Below, one piece after another: positions 17,197-25,102 of a stretch of 64,000 bases of DNA. The DNA is from Scandinavium hiltneri (GTDB taxonomy: Bacteria; Pseudomonadota; Gammaproteobacteria; Enterobacterales; Enterobacteriaceae). A program made the position numbers and the translations under genes. Location: contig NZ_JALIGE010000075.1 in NCBI RefSeq assembly GCF_024764835.1, forward strand, positions 186,001 through 250,000, in the 5' to 3' direction. Below the pieces are notes generated by a model. That model was not told where the DNA came from, did not search any database, and saw only the letters and a program-made list of their open reading frames with translations. Position 1 is the stretch's first letter, and each line of letters begins with the position of its first letter.

Positions 17197-17211
17197 TGAT
17201 AATCATTCTCA
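17197..17211 (+). promoter_or_regulatory. Fur box upstream of mntH
   Basis: TGATAATCATTCTCA fits the 7-1-7 Fur motif TGATAATNATTATCA with one mismatch. It lies 48 bp before the mntH start, as expected for the Fur-repressed mntH promoter of enterobacteria. Confidence 0.65.
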
Positions 17212-17225
17212 TTTTGATAGCATGA

Positions 17226-17245
17226 AACATAGCAAAGGCTATATT
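17226..17245 (+). promoter_or_regulatory. MntR operator of mntH
   Basis: AACATAGCAAAGGCTATATT is a near-perfect palindrome matching the enterobacterial MntR box (AACATAGCNNNNGCTATGTT). It ends 13 bp before the mntH start, so bound MntR would block transcription or translation start when manganese is plentiful. Confidence 0.8.
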
Positions 17246-17258
17246 TCTGAGGCAGAAA

Positions 17259-18497
17259 ATGACAAACAGTCGCGTTGAGAGTAGCAGCAGTCGCGCAGCG
17301 CGCAAGATGCGGTTTGCATTAATGGGGCCTGCGTTCATAGCTGCCATTGGCTATATCGATCCGGGGAACTTCGCCACCAACATTCAGGCAGGGGCCAGCT
17401 ACGGCTATCAGCTACTGTGGGTGGTGGTGTGGGCGAACCTGATGGCGATGCTGATTCAGGTGCTGTCGGCCAAACTCGGGATTGCCACCGGTAAAAATCT
17501 GGCGGAACAAATTCGTGACCACTACCCGCGCCCGCTGGTGTGGTTCTACTGGGTGCAGGCGGAAATTATCGCCATGGCAACCGATCTGGCGGAATTCATT
17601 GGTGCGGCGATTGGTTTCAAGCTGATCCTCGGCATCTCGTTATTCCAGGGCGCGGTCCTGACCGGGATTGCGACCTTCCTGATTTTGATGCTGCAACGGC
17701 GTGGCCAAAAACCGCTGGAGAAAATCATCGGCGGGCTGCTGTTGTTTGTGGCAGCCGCGTACATCGTCGAGCTGATTTTTTCGCAGCCCGCGCTGGCACC
17801 ACTGGCGAAAGGGATGATTATCCCATCGTTACCGACGTCTGAAGCGGTGTTTCTCGCGGCGGGCGTGCTGGGTGCAACCATCATGCCACACGTAATTTAC
17901 CTGCACTCGTCGCTGACACAGCACTTGCACGGCGGTTCGCGGCAGGAGCGCTACAGCGCGACGCGATGGGATGTGGCGATTGCCATGACCATTGCCGGGT
18001 TTGTGAATCTGGCGATGATGGCCACGGCAGCAGCGGCGTTTCACTTCCGCGGTCATACCGGCATTACCGATTTGGATCAGGCGTACCTGACGCTCGAACC
18101 CCTGCTCAGCCACGCGGCAGCGACTATTTTCGGTCTGAGTTTGATTGCCGCAGGGCTGTCATCCACAGTGGTCGGCACGCTGGCCGGGCAGGTTGTTATG
18201 CAGGGTTTTATTCGCTTTCACATTCCGCTGTGGGTCCGTCGGGCAGTCACTATGCTGCCGTCGTTTGTGGTCATTTTTCTGGGGCTGGACCCAACGCGTA
18301 TCCTGGTGATGAGTCAGGTGCTGCTGAGCTTCGGTATCGCCCTGGCACTGGTGCCGCTGTTGCGGTTTACCAGCGATGCGAAACTAATGGGCGACCTGGT
18401 CAACACACTTTGGGTAAAACGGACTGGCTGGGTGATTGTGGCGCTGGTGGTCGCGTTGAATGGTTGGCTGCTGGTCGGCACGCTGCTCGATCTGTAA
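17259..18497 (+). CDS. mntH: Manganese/divalent metal:H+ symporter MntH (Nramp family)
   Basis: 412 residues, full length. It imports Mn2+ (and Fe2+) with protons across the inner membrane. The Nramp metal-site motifs are intact: DPGN in GYIDPGNFATN (helix 1) and MPH in GATIMPHVIYLHS (helix 6). About eleven membrane segments are expected. Upstream are a Fur box and an MntR operator, as in Salmonella and E. coli. It converges on ypeC across a long hairpin. Confidence 0.98.
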   Translation: MTNSRVESSSSRAARKMRFALMGPAFIAAIGYIDPGNFATNIQAGASYGYQLLWVVVWANLMAMLIQVLSAKLGIATGKNLAEQIRDHYPRPLVWFYWVQAEIIAMATDLAEFIGAAIGFKLILGISLFQGAVLTGIATFLILMLQRRGQKPLEKIIGGLLLFVAAAYIVELIFSQPALAPLAKGMIIPSLPTSEAVFLAAGVLGATIMPHVIYLHSSLTQHLHGGSRQERYSATRWDVAIAMTIAGFVNLAMMATAAAAFHFRGHTGITDLDQAYLTLEPLLSHAAATIFGLSLIAAGLSSTVVGTLAGQVVMQGFIRFHIPLWVRRAVTMLPSFVVIFLGLDPTRILVMSQVLLSFGIALALVPLLRFTSDAKLMGDLVNTLWVKRTGWVIVALVVALNGWLLVGTLLDL

Positions 18498-18518
18498 TTT
18501 AGCGTTGAAGCAGGCAAT

Positions 18519-18586
18519 AAAAAAGCAGCCTGCATGAAGTGAGCCCCATTTGTTGGATAGGTCACTTCACGCAGGCTGCTTTTTTT
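18519..18586. terminator. Long bidirectional hairpin between mntH and ypeC
   Basis: Left arm 18519-18542 pairs with right arm 18562-18586 (stem of about 23 bp, one mismatch) around a loop of about 19 bases. A-run and T-run flanks allow termination of both mntH and ypeC. The stem is much longer than a normal terminator, and its inner part (AAGTGAGCCCCATTTGTTGG) resembles the end of an IS3-family element, so it may be a domesticated IS relic. Confidence 0.75.
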
Positions 18587-18938
18587 AATGGTGATGCCCG
18601 CCGTGTCCGTGATCACCACGGCCCGGACCGCGACCCCAGCCGCCACGATGATCATTCCTGTCGTGCCAGCCTTCACGGTAGCCGCGCTCGTAGGCGTTAC
18701 GTTTGTCCCAACCGCGATGCCAGCCGTTGTCATGTCGATGCCAGCGCGCGTCGCGCCACTCGTAATTACGGCGCCAGTAGTCACGGTCGCGCCAGCGGTC
18801 CCCGTCCCAGTGATTACCGTAATTATCCTGATCGCCAATTTGTAATTTTACCGATGGGATCAGGGTGAGTTCGCCTGCATTCGCCACTATCGGGGCGCTC
18901 GCCAGTAAAACTGCAGCCAGAATCAGTGACCTGAACAT
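18585..18938 (-). CDS. ypeC: YpeC, DUF2502 periplasmic protein
   Basis: 117 residues. The signal peptide is residues 1-21 (MFRSLILAAVLLASAPIVANA), giving a small secreted protein. The mature part is rich in Trp, Arg, Asp, His and Gly (DRDYWRRNYEWRDARWHRHD), ends in GHGHGGHHH-like residues, and matches the DUF2502 family. Histidine content suggests metal binding (inference). It lies beside mntH in E. coli too. The C-terminus is longer and more Gly/His-rich than in E. coli YpeC. The 124 bp between its start and the next gene hold its promoter region and nothing else seen. Confidence 0.9.
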   Translation of the reverse strand: MFRSLILAAVLLASAPIVANAGELTLIPSVKLQIGDQDNYGNHWDGDRWRDRDYWRRNYEWRDARWHRHDNGWHRGWDKRNAYERGYREGWHDRNDHRGGWGRGPGRGDHGHGGHHH

Positions 18939-19062
18939 GAATTTCTCCTTACGATCGGGGCCTTATTTGGCCTGTTAACGCAATCTTACGAGGTGTTACA
19001 ACCCCACAGCATTGGAGCAACTCCTAAATCCCAGGTCGCAGCACGATTTGCTAAAAATGGCG

Positions 19063-20061
19063 TTATTTTGTACCGTTCAAAATGGCGTCAATGGCAGTGA
19101 TTTCCATCGCCGAGAAGTGGCGGTTACTGAGCATACCGACCGCGTCATCAAGCTGCGCCGTCTTGCTGGCACCAATCAGCACCGAGGTGATTTTGTCCTC
19201 ACGCAGCACCCAGGCCAGCGCCATCTGCGACAATTTCTGCCCACGCTGCTGCGCAATTTCGTTCAGTTTACGCGCCTTAGCGACTTTCTCTTCGGTAATG
19301 CTATCCGCGCTCAGGAATTTGCTCCCGCTGGCGGCGCGTGAATCCGCCGGAATGCCGTTCAGGTAGCGGTCCGTCAGCTGCCCGCCCGCGAGTGGGGAAA
19401 AGGCAATCGAACCCACGCCCTGTTCTTCAAGCAGATTCGTCAGGCCGTCTTCCACCCAGCGCTCGAACATTGAGTATTTCGGCTGGTGAATAAGACACGG
19501 CGTGCCGAGATCCTGCAAAATTGCAAACGCATCACGGGCGCGGTCTGCCGGGTAATTGGAAAGACCGACGTACAGAGCTTTACCCTGGCGGACCACGTGA
19601 TCCAGCGCGCGCATGGTTTCTTCCAGCGGCGTTTCCGGGTCTGGACGGTGATGATAGAAAATATCGACGTATTCCAGACCCATGCGCTTCAGACTCTGAT
19701 CGAGGCTTGAAATCAGGTATTTGCGCGAACCCCAGTCGCCATACGGCCCATCCCACATGGTGTAACCGGCTTTACTGGAAATAATCAGCTCATCGCGCCA
19801 GGGAAGGAAATCTTCCCGCAGGATACGACCGAAATTGCTTTCGGCAGACCCCGGCGGTGGGCCGTAGTTATTGGCGAGGTCAAAATGGGTAATCCCGAGA
19901 TCGAACGCATGACGCAGCAGCTGACGGCTGGTTTCCAGTAATGTTTCATCGCCAAAGTTATGCCATAAGCCCAGCGAAATTGCCGGTAACTTCAGCCCGC
20001 TCCGGCCGCAGCGGTGATATTCCATTGCCTGATAGCGTGCCGGATTTGCCTGATAAACCAT
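19063..20061 (-). CDS. Aldo-keto reductase, L-glyceraldehyde 3-phosphate reductase (Gpr/YghZ)-like
   Basis: 332 residues with the start at MVYQANPARYQ; GGAGG lies five bases before this ATG, whereas an ATG four codons upstream precedes the site poorly. It is a cytoplasmic NADPH-dependent TIM-barrel oxidoreductase. The closest well-known relative is E. coli YghZ/Gpr, which reduces L-glyceraldehyde 3-phosphate. Shared stretches include LSLGLWHNFG, THFDLANNYGPPPGSAE (with the catalytic Asp and Tyr) and SRKYLISSLDQSLKRMGLEYVDIFY. It diverges from ipdC; this position differs from yghZ in E. coli, so it may be a paralogue with another aldehyde substrate. Confidence 0.85.
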   Translation of the reverse strand: MVYQANPARYQAMEYHRCGRSGLKLPAISLGLWHNFGDETLLETSRQLLRHAFDLGITHFDLANNYGPPPGSAESNFGRILREDFLPWRDELIISSKAGYTMWDGPYGDWGSRKYLISSLDQSLKRMGLEYVDIFYHHRPDPETPLEETMRALDHVVRQGKALYVGLSNYPADRARDAFAILQDLGTPCLIHQPKYSMFERWVEDGLTNLLEEQGVGSIAFSPLAGGQLTDRYLNGIPADSRAASGSKFLSADSITEEKVAKARKLNEIAQQRGQKLSQMALAWVLREDKITSVLIGASKTAQLDDAVGMLSNRHFSAMEITAIDAILNGTK

Positions 20062-20085
20062 TAAAACCTCCAATGAGGAAAGGGT

Positions 20086-20101
20086 GTGTATACGTTTACA
20101 C
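20086..20101. promoter_or_regulatory. Palindromic candidate operator between the aldo-keto reductase gene and ipdC
   Basis: GTGTATACGTTTACAC is a 16-bp near-perfect palindrome lying 24 bp before the reductase start, within the shared divergent promoter region. The half TTTACA matches a TyrR half-box; ipdC of Enterobacter is known to be TyrR-controlled, but the spacing does not give a full TGTAAA-N6-TTTACA box. The cognate regulator is uncertain. Confidence 0.4.
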
Positions 20102-20235
20102 TAATCAATGTTGTCGCGCAGGTACACCCTTAAAATCCGTAAATTTAACTTTCCACTAACAAATTCTTATCCTTCTGGACAGACTTCGCGCATCTCTAAT
20201 ACTCAGAATATCTATGCGGCGAAAGGAAGATGGCT

Positions 20236-21906
20236 ATGCAATCGAATTACACAATCGCGGATTATCTGGTGGATCGTCTTGCCGGATGCGGTATTGACCA
20301 TATGTTTGGCGTGCCGGGTGATTATAATTTGCAGTTTCTCGACCATGTCATCGAACACCCAAAGCTGTGCTGGGTGGGCTGTGCGAATGAGCTGAACGCG
20401 GCCTATGCCGCCGATGGTTATTCCCGGATACACGGCGCGGGCGCTCTGCTCACAACCTACGGTGTCGGGGAGCTTAGCGCCCTGAATGGCATTGCCGGGA
20501 GTTTTGCCGAATACGTGCCTGTTTTGCATATCGTTGGCGCGCCGGGTACGGGCAGCCAACAGAAGGGCGAATTGCTACATCACACCCTCGGCGATGGTAA
20601 TTTCGGCCACTTTTTCGAAATGAGCATTCCGCTGAGCGTCGCCAGAGCGAAACTGACCGCCAGCAACGCCTGCCAGGAAATCGACCGTGTGCTGCGGGAA
20701 ATGCTCACCGAACGCCGTCCGGCGTACCTCATGTTACCGGCAGACGTTGCCAAAGCCCCGGCTACTGCGCCTGTAAACGCTCTCATGCTGAAGTCTGCAA
20801 AGGCGGATGACAACGCGCTCGAGGCGTTTACGACGGCGGCCCGGCAGATGCTCACGCCCGCTAAGCGGGTTGCGATGCTGGCTGATTTTTTGGCCCAGCG
20901 TTATGGCCTGCAATCAATGCTCAGAAACTGGGTGGCGTCGCAACCGCTGGCATATGCCACGCTGCTAATGGGGAAAGGGCTATTTGACGAGCATCAAGCG
21001 GGCTACGCCGGCACCTACAGCGGAGCCGCCAGCGACGATGACACCCGGGCGGCGATTGAAGATGCCGATGCGATTTTGTGCATCGGCACTCGCTTCACCG
21101 ACACCATCACCGCCGGGTTTACCCAACATCTTCCGGCAGAGATAACTATCGAGCTTCAGCCGTTTTCTGCCCGCGTAGGCTCACGTTGGTTCAGTAGTTT
21201 GCCGATGGAACAGGCGGCCCAGGCGCTGCAATCGTTGTGTGAGGAACTTGCATCTGGCTGGACGGCTCCTGCTTTGCATGTTTTGCAGAAGAAACCGGCG
21301 GCGGGAAAATTCAGCGGAATGCTGAGTCAAACCAGTTTCTGGCAAGCGTTACAGGATGCGCTGCAGCCGGGGGACATCATTCTGGCAGATCAGGGCACGG
21401 CGGCCTTTGGCGCGGCCTCGCTCACGCTGCCAACTGATGCCATGCTGATTGTTCAGCCGTTATGGGGCTCAATCGGTTTTACGCTGCCCGCCGCGTTTGG
21501 CGCACAAACTGCAGCCCCGGAGCGGCGCGTGGTGCTGGTGGTGGGTGATGGCGCGGCGCAGCTGACGGTGCAGGAAATCGGATCGATGCTGCGCGACGGG
21601 CAGAAGCCGCTGATTTTGCTGCTGAACAACGAGGGCTACACGGTAGAGCGGGCAATTCATGGGCCGGAACAGCGCTACAACGATATCGCGCTGTGGAACT
21701 GGACCCAAATTCCGCAGGCGCTGAGCCTGAATTGTCAGGCGCAAAGCTGGCGAGTGACGGAGATGGTGCAGCTGCGTGAAGTGCTGGAGCTGGCTTCTCG
21801 CCGCCAGCGGCTGACGTTTATCGAAGTGGTGCTGCCGAAACTGGAAATTCCTGGACTGCTGCGGGCCGTGACCCAGGCGCTGGAGACCCGCAACAATACG
21901 CAGTGA
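20236..21906 (+). CDS. ipdC: Indole-3-pyruvate decarboxylase (TPP enzyme)
   Basis: 556 residues with the start at MQSNYTIADY. An ATG two codons earlier is only 2 bases from AGGA, while this one is at a normal distance and aligns with the Enterobacter cloacae IpdC start. It decarboxylates indolepyruvate to indoleacetaldehyde, the key step of auxin (IAA) formation from tryptophan. TPP-enzyme features: GVPGDYNLQFLDH, catalytic Glu in CANELNAAYAADGY, tandem His in LLHHTLGDG, and the TPP-Mg motif from VVGDGAAQLT to LLNNEGYTVE. Related phenylpyruvate/pyruvate decarboxylases are possible, but similarity to IpdC runs throughout. E. coli K-12 lacks it. Confidence 0.9.
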   Translation: MQSNYTIADYLVDRLAGCGIDHMFGVPGDYNLQFLDHVIEHPKLCWVGCANELNAAYAADGYSRIHGAGALLTTYGVGELSALNGIAGSFAEYVPVLHIVGAPGTGSQQKGELLHHTLGDGNFGHFFEMSIPLSVARAKLTASNACQEIDRVLREMLTERRPAYLMLPADVAKAPATAPVNALMLKSAKADDNALEAFTTAARQMLTPAKRVAMLADFLAQRYGLQSMLRNWVASQPLAYATLLMGKGLFDEHQAGYAGTYSGAASDDDTRAAIEDADAILCIGTRFTDTITAGFTQHLPAEITIELQPFSARVGSRWFSSLPMEQAAQALQSLCEELASGWTAPALHVLQKKPAAGKFSGMLSQTSFWQALQDALQPGDIILADQGTAAFGAASLTLPTDAMLIVQPLWGSIGFTLPAAFGAQTAAPERRVVLVVGDGAAQLTVQEIGSMLRDGQKPLILLLNNEGYTVERAIHGPEQRYNDIALWNWTQIPQALSLNCQAQSWRVTEMVQLREVLELASRRQRLTFIEVVLPKLEIPGLLRAVTQALETRNNTQ

Positions 21907-21912
21907 CGGAGT

Positions 21913-23145
21913 TTAACGCGGTGGTTTAGCGATCATCGTTGGTTTGCCCGCCAGCAGCAGCCAGGCGGGCAGCATCACAATGCACAGCAGCGGCAGCAGG
22001 GTGGTGTCCGGTACGACCACGGCGGCCATAAACAGGCTCAGCCAGCCATCGCGAGTCACTACCAGAACCAGGCCAAGGATGGCGCAGGAGATGGTAATCG
22101 CCGCCGGAACCGCTTCAACGTGCGCGTGCAGCATCAGGCCGAGCGCCACGGCGACAAACACCGCCGGGAAAATACGGCCTCCGCGGAAACCACTGGCGGC
22201 AGCGACAACAAGCGCAGCCAGTTTCATTACCGCAATCAGCATGAAATCGGTCGACGTGAGCGTCTGACTAAAGGCAAGTTGTTGCATTTCATCCAGCCCT
22301 TTAAACAGGGTAATCGGTCCACCAAAAGCACCAATCACCCCCAGCAGAAAGCCGCCCATTCCGAGGATCAGCACCGGATGTTTGAGTTTGTGCAAAAGGG
22401 TATGCAGGCGTGGCAGGCACCAGACCGCCACCATGCCGACGGCAATAGCGATGGCCGCCACGACTGCGCCACTGAAAATATCGACCAGGCGCATCTGGCT
22501 GTAGTGGGCCACCGGCAAAGAAAACTGTGGGTGGAAGAACAGGCTGGTGGTCAGAGCGCCGGCCGCGGCGGCAATCAGCGGAGCGAACAGTCGATCCCAC
22601 AGTGGGATCTCATCGTTGCCGCTCAGCATCTGCGAGAAAATGAGTGCCGCAGCGATAGGTGTGCCGAACAGCGCGCCGATGGTGCCGGAGGCGGCCAGAA
22701 TGGTCCAGTCCATAGCCCCAACGCGTGGGAAAACGCGGGCGCCGAGTGCGACGGCGAGCGCGATGTTCACCGACATAATCGGGTGTTCCGGCCCGAGGCT
22801 CACGCCGCCTGCAAGGCCCAGGATCAGCGCGAGAATCAGGCCAGGCAGTGCCGATGGTGGTACCGGGGCGCCAATTAACGGCTCGGTCGCCGGGTCAGGC
22901 CCAGCATGGCCGGGGCTATAACGAATCACTAATCCAACGGCGATACCGGTGGTGGTCAGCATGAAAATTATCCAGCTTGTGGAATCGACGTTCACGCCGA
23001 AACTCGTGGGAAGCGTGGACCACAACAGCCGTTGCAATACGGCAGCAATTTTCATGATAACCACCAGAATCAGACTGGAGGCAATACCAATGATTAAGGC
23101 GGGAACCGATAACAGCAGCATGGTTCTGGCTCGCGGGTGGAGCAT
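21913..23145 (-). CDS. yfeO: YfeO, ClC-family ion channel/transporter homologue
   Basis: 410 residues, close to E. coli YfeO (418). It is an inner-membrane protein of the voltage-gated chloride channel (ClC) superfamily with about ten to twelve membrane segments. ClC-like stretches include GGVSLGPEHPIM (helix-N filter region), GALFGTPIAAALIFSQ and SGFRGGRIFPAVF. The transported ion is unproven. It converges on ipdC with 6 bp between stops and diverges from glk. Confidence 0.92.
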   Translation of the reverse strand: MLHPRARTMLLLSVPALIIGIASSLILVVIMKIAAVLQRLLWSTLPTSFGVNVDSTSWIIFMLTTTGIAVGLVIRYSPGHAGPDPATEPLIGAPVPPSALPGLILALILGLAGGVSLGPEHPIMSVNIALAVALGARVFPRVGAMDWTILAASGTIGALFGTPIAAALIFSQMLSGNDEIPLWDRLFAPLIAAAAGALTTSLFFHPQFSLPVAHYSQMRLVDIFSGAVVAAIAIAVGMVAVWCLPRLHTLLHKLKHPVLILGMGGFLLGVIGAFGGPITLFKGLDEMQQLAFSQTLTSTDFMLIAVMKLAALVVAAASGFRGGRIFPAVFVAVALGLMLHAHVEAVPAAITISCAILGLVLVVTRDGWLSLFMAAVVVPDTTLLPLLCIVMLPAWLLLAGKPTMIAKPPR

Positions 23146-23217
23146 AGTGATTTCCTTTTAACTCTGAGCGCGCAACACTTTGCCGCCAAATGATAAAACC
23201 TTCATTGCAATTGGTGC

Positions 23218-23230
23218 TGAAACGGTAAAG
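23218..23230 (+). promoter_or_regulatory. Candidate Cra (FruR) site upstream of glk
   Basis: TGAAACGGTAAAG fits the Cra core TGAAWCGNT. It lies about 120 bp before the glk start. E. coli glk is known to be Cra-regulated. The gap 23146-23349 has no gene. Confidence 0.5.
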
Positions 23231-23349
23231 TTATTGTGTGACCGGGATCGATAAATCGTGGGCACTACTGCGTTGATCGTTGTTGTTATGTCGCCATGAA
23301 TTTACAGTGTGCCAAAGACTTATTCTGACTTTAGCGGAGCAGTAACAGA

Positions 23350-24315
23350 ATGACAAAGTTTGCGTTAACGGGTGATGTCGGCGGGACGAATGCCCGACTG
23401 GCACTGTGCAATCTGGCCAACGGCGAGATTACTGAAGCGAAAACCTATTCCGGGCTGGATTATCCAAGCCTTGAGGCGGTAGTGCGGGTTTACCTTGATG
23501 AACAAAAGGTTGACGTAAAAGAGGGCTGCATCGCGATAGCCTGTCCGATTACCGGTGACTGGGTGGCGATGACCAACCACACCTGGGCGTTCTCCATCGA
23601 AGAGATGAAGAACAATCTGGGCTTTACACATCTGGAAATTATCAACGACTTTACCGCTGTTTCCATGGCGATTCCGATGCTGAAAAAAGAGCATTTGATT
23701 CAGTTCGGCGGTAAAGAGCCGGTGGAAGGTAAGCCGATTGCCGTGTATGGCGCGGGCACGGGTTTGGGCGTTGCGCACCTGGTTCACGTGGACAAACGCT
23801 GGGTGAGCCTGCCGGGTGAAGGCGGGCACGTAGACTACGCGCCGAACAGCGAAGAAGAGGGCATCATTCTGGAAGAGCTGCGCGCCGAACTGGGGCACGT
23901 CTCCGCCGAGCGCGTGCTGTCCGGCCCGGGGCTGGTGTATCTCTACCGCGCGATTGTTAAATCTGATGGTCGTTTGCCGGAAAACCTGCAACCGAAAGAT
24001 GTCACCGAACGCGCGCTGGATGATTCCTGCATCGACTGCCGTCGTGCGCTGTCGCTGTTTTGTGTGATCCTCGGCCGCTTCGGCGGCAACCTGGCGTTGA
24101 CGCTCGGCACCTTTGGTGGCGTGTACATTGCCGGTGGCATCGTGCCGCGTTTCCTCGAATTCTTTAAATCTTCCGGTTTCCGCGGTGGGTTTGAGGACAA
24201 AGGGCGTTTCAAATCCTACGTGCAGGACATTCCAGTGTTCCTGATTGTGCACGACAATCCAGGCCTGATTGGCTCCGGGGCGCACCTGCGCCAGTCGCTG
24301 GGGCAAATTCTCTGA
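23350..24315 (+). CDS. glk: Glucokinase
   Basis: 321 residues, full length. It phosphorylates free cytoplasmic glucose with ATP to glucose 6-phosphate. The ATP/phosphate-1 loop is GDVGGTNARLALC, the catalytic Asp lies in IINDFTAVSMAIP, and the phosphate-2 loop is AVYGAGTGLGVAHL; the glucose-binding GEGGHVDYAP is present. It belongs to the bacterial (non-ROK) Glk family. It converges on pyrR across a terminator. Confidence 0.97.
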   Translation: MTKFALTGDVGGTNARLALCNLANGEITEAKTYSGLDYPSLEAVVRVYLDEQKVDVKEGCIAIACPITGDWVAMTNHTWAFSIEEMKNNLGFTHLEIINDFTAVSMAIPMLKKEHLIQFGGKEPVEGKPIAVYGAGTGLGVAHLVHVDKRWVSLPGEGGHVDYAPNSEEEGIILEELRAELGHVSAERVLSGPGLVYLYRAIVKSDGRLPENLQPKDVTERALDDSCIDCRRALSLFCVILGRFGGNLALTLGTFGGVYIAGGIVPRFLEFFKSSGFRGGFEDKGRFKSYVQDIPVFLIVHDNPGLIGSGAHLRQSLGQIL

Positions 24316-24336
24316 GTGGATTTTCCTGAGATGAAT

Positions 24337-24360
24337 AAGGCGCCGTCGGCGCCTTTTTTT
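24337..24360. terminator. Terminator between glk and pyrR (ypdB)
   Basis: Stem GGCGCC/GGCGCC (24339-24344 with 24348-24353), 3-base loop, followed by seven T. It lies 21 bp past the glk stop; the T-run reaches the end of the convergent response-regulator gene. Confidence 0.8.
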
Positions 24361-25093
24361 ACAAATGCATCAGCTGGCGAAACTCTTTCACTTTGCTGCG
24401 ACTGACCGGTACCTGGAAATCGAGGTCGCGTAATCTGAGAATGTAGGTGTTGTTGAACCACGGCTCTATTTCCCGGATTTTATTCAGATTAACGCAGTAC
24501 GAGCGGTGGCAGCGGAAGAAGTGCGCCGCCGGAAGCTTGCTGCAAAACTCGGTAATGTTCATCGGCATCACCCACGACTCGCGTCGGGTATACACGAAGG
24601 TCATTTTCTCGTGTGCTTCGGCGTAATAGATATCGTGGATTGAGGTTACGAAAATCTTTTCATCGCGGACCAGGTTGATGGTGTCGTTTTCTCGCTGAGG
24701 GTTCACCGCGCTGCTATTGCTACCCGACTGATGCTGCCAGCTATTTTCCAGCTTTTGCAGCATCGTGACGATGCGCGATTCCTGATACGGCTTGAGAATG
24801 TAATCGAAAGCTTCCAGTTCAAACGCTTCCACCGCATGCTCTTTCCATGCGGTGATAAACACGATGAAGGGTTTATGGGCGAACTGGCTAATATTCTGCG
24901 CCAGAAGCACGCCGTCGAGCGAGGGAATATTGATGTCGAGAAAAATGGCGTCGACCTTGTTGTGCTGCAAAAACTTCAGCACGTCCAGCCCGTCATCAAA
25001 CGTGCCGACAATCTCCATCTGGCTATGTTCTTTAATCAGCCAGGTCAGCTCCTGCTGGGCAAGCACTTCATCTTCAACAATGATGACTTTCAT
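24359..25093 (-). CDS. pyrR: Pyruvate-responsive LytTR response regulator PyrR (YpdB)
   Basis: 244 residues. The N-terminal receiver domain has the acidic pair EDE near residue 7, the phospho-acceptor Asp in AIFLDINIPSLDG (about residue 54) and the conserved Lys in ILKPYQESR. The C-terminal LytTR DNA-binding domain runs from about residue 140 (DEKIFVTSIHDIYYAEAHE to FRCHRSYCVNLNKIREIEP). In E. coli YpdB activates the transporter gene yhjX in response to extracellular pyruvate. It follows the sensor gene with a 9-bp gap. The fry PTS genes that follow ypdC in E. coli are missing here. Confidence 0.93.
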   Translation of the reverse strand: MKVIIVEDEVLAQQELTWLIKEHSQMEIVGTFDDGLDVLKFLQHNKVDAIFLDINIPSLDGVLLAQNISQFAHKPFIVFITAWKEHAVEAFELEAFDYILKPYQESRIVTMLQKLENSWQHQSGSNSSAVNPQRENDTINLVRDEKIFVTSIHDIYYAEAHEKMTFVYTRRESWVMPMNITEFCSKLPAAHFFRCHRSYCVNLNKIREIEPWFNNTYILRLRDLDFQVPVSRSKVKEFRQLMHL

Positions 25094-25102
25094 AGTCCGT
25101 CC

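Noticed and set aside
23365..24306. 313-codon frame on the minus strand opposite glk
   Set aside because: Glk is full length with all motifs; the antisense frame shows only shadow composition.
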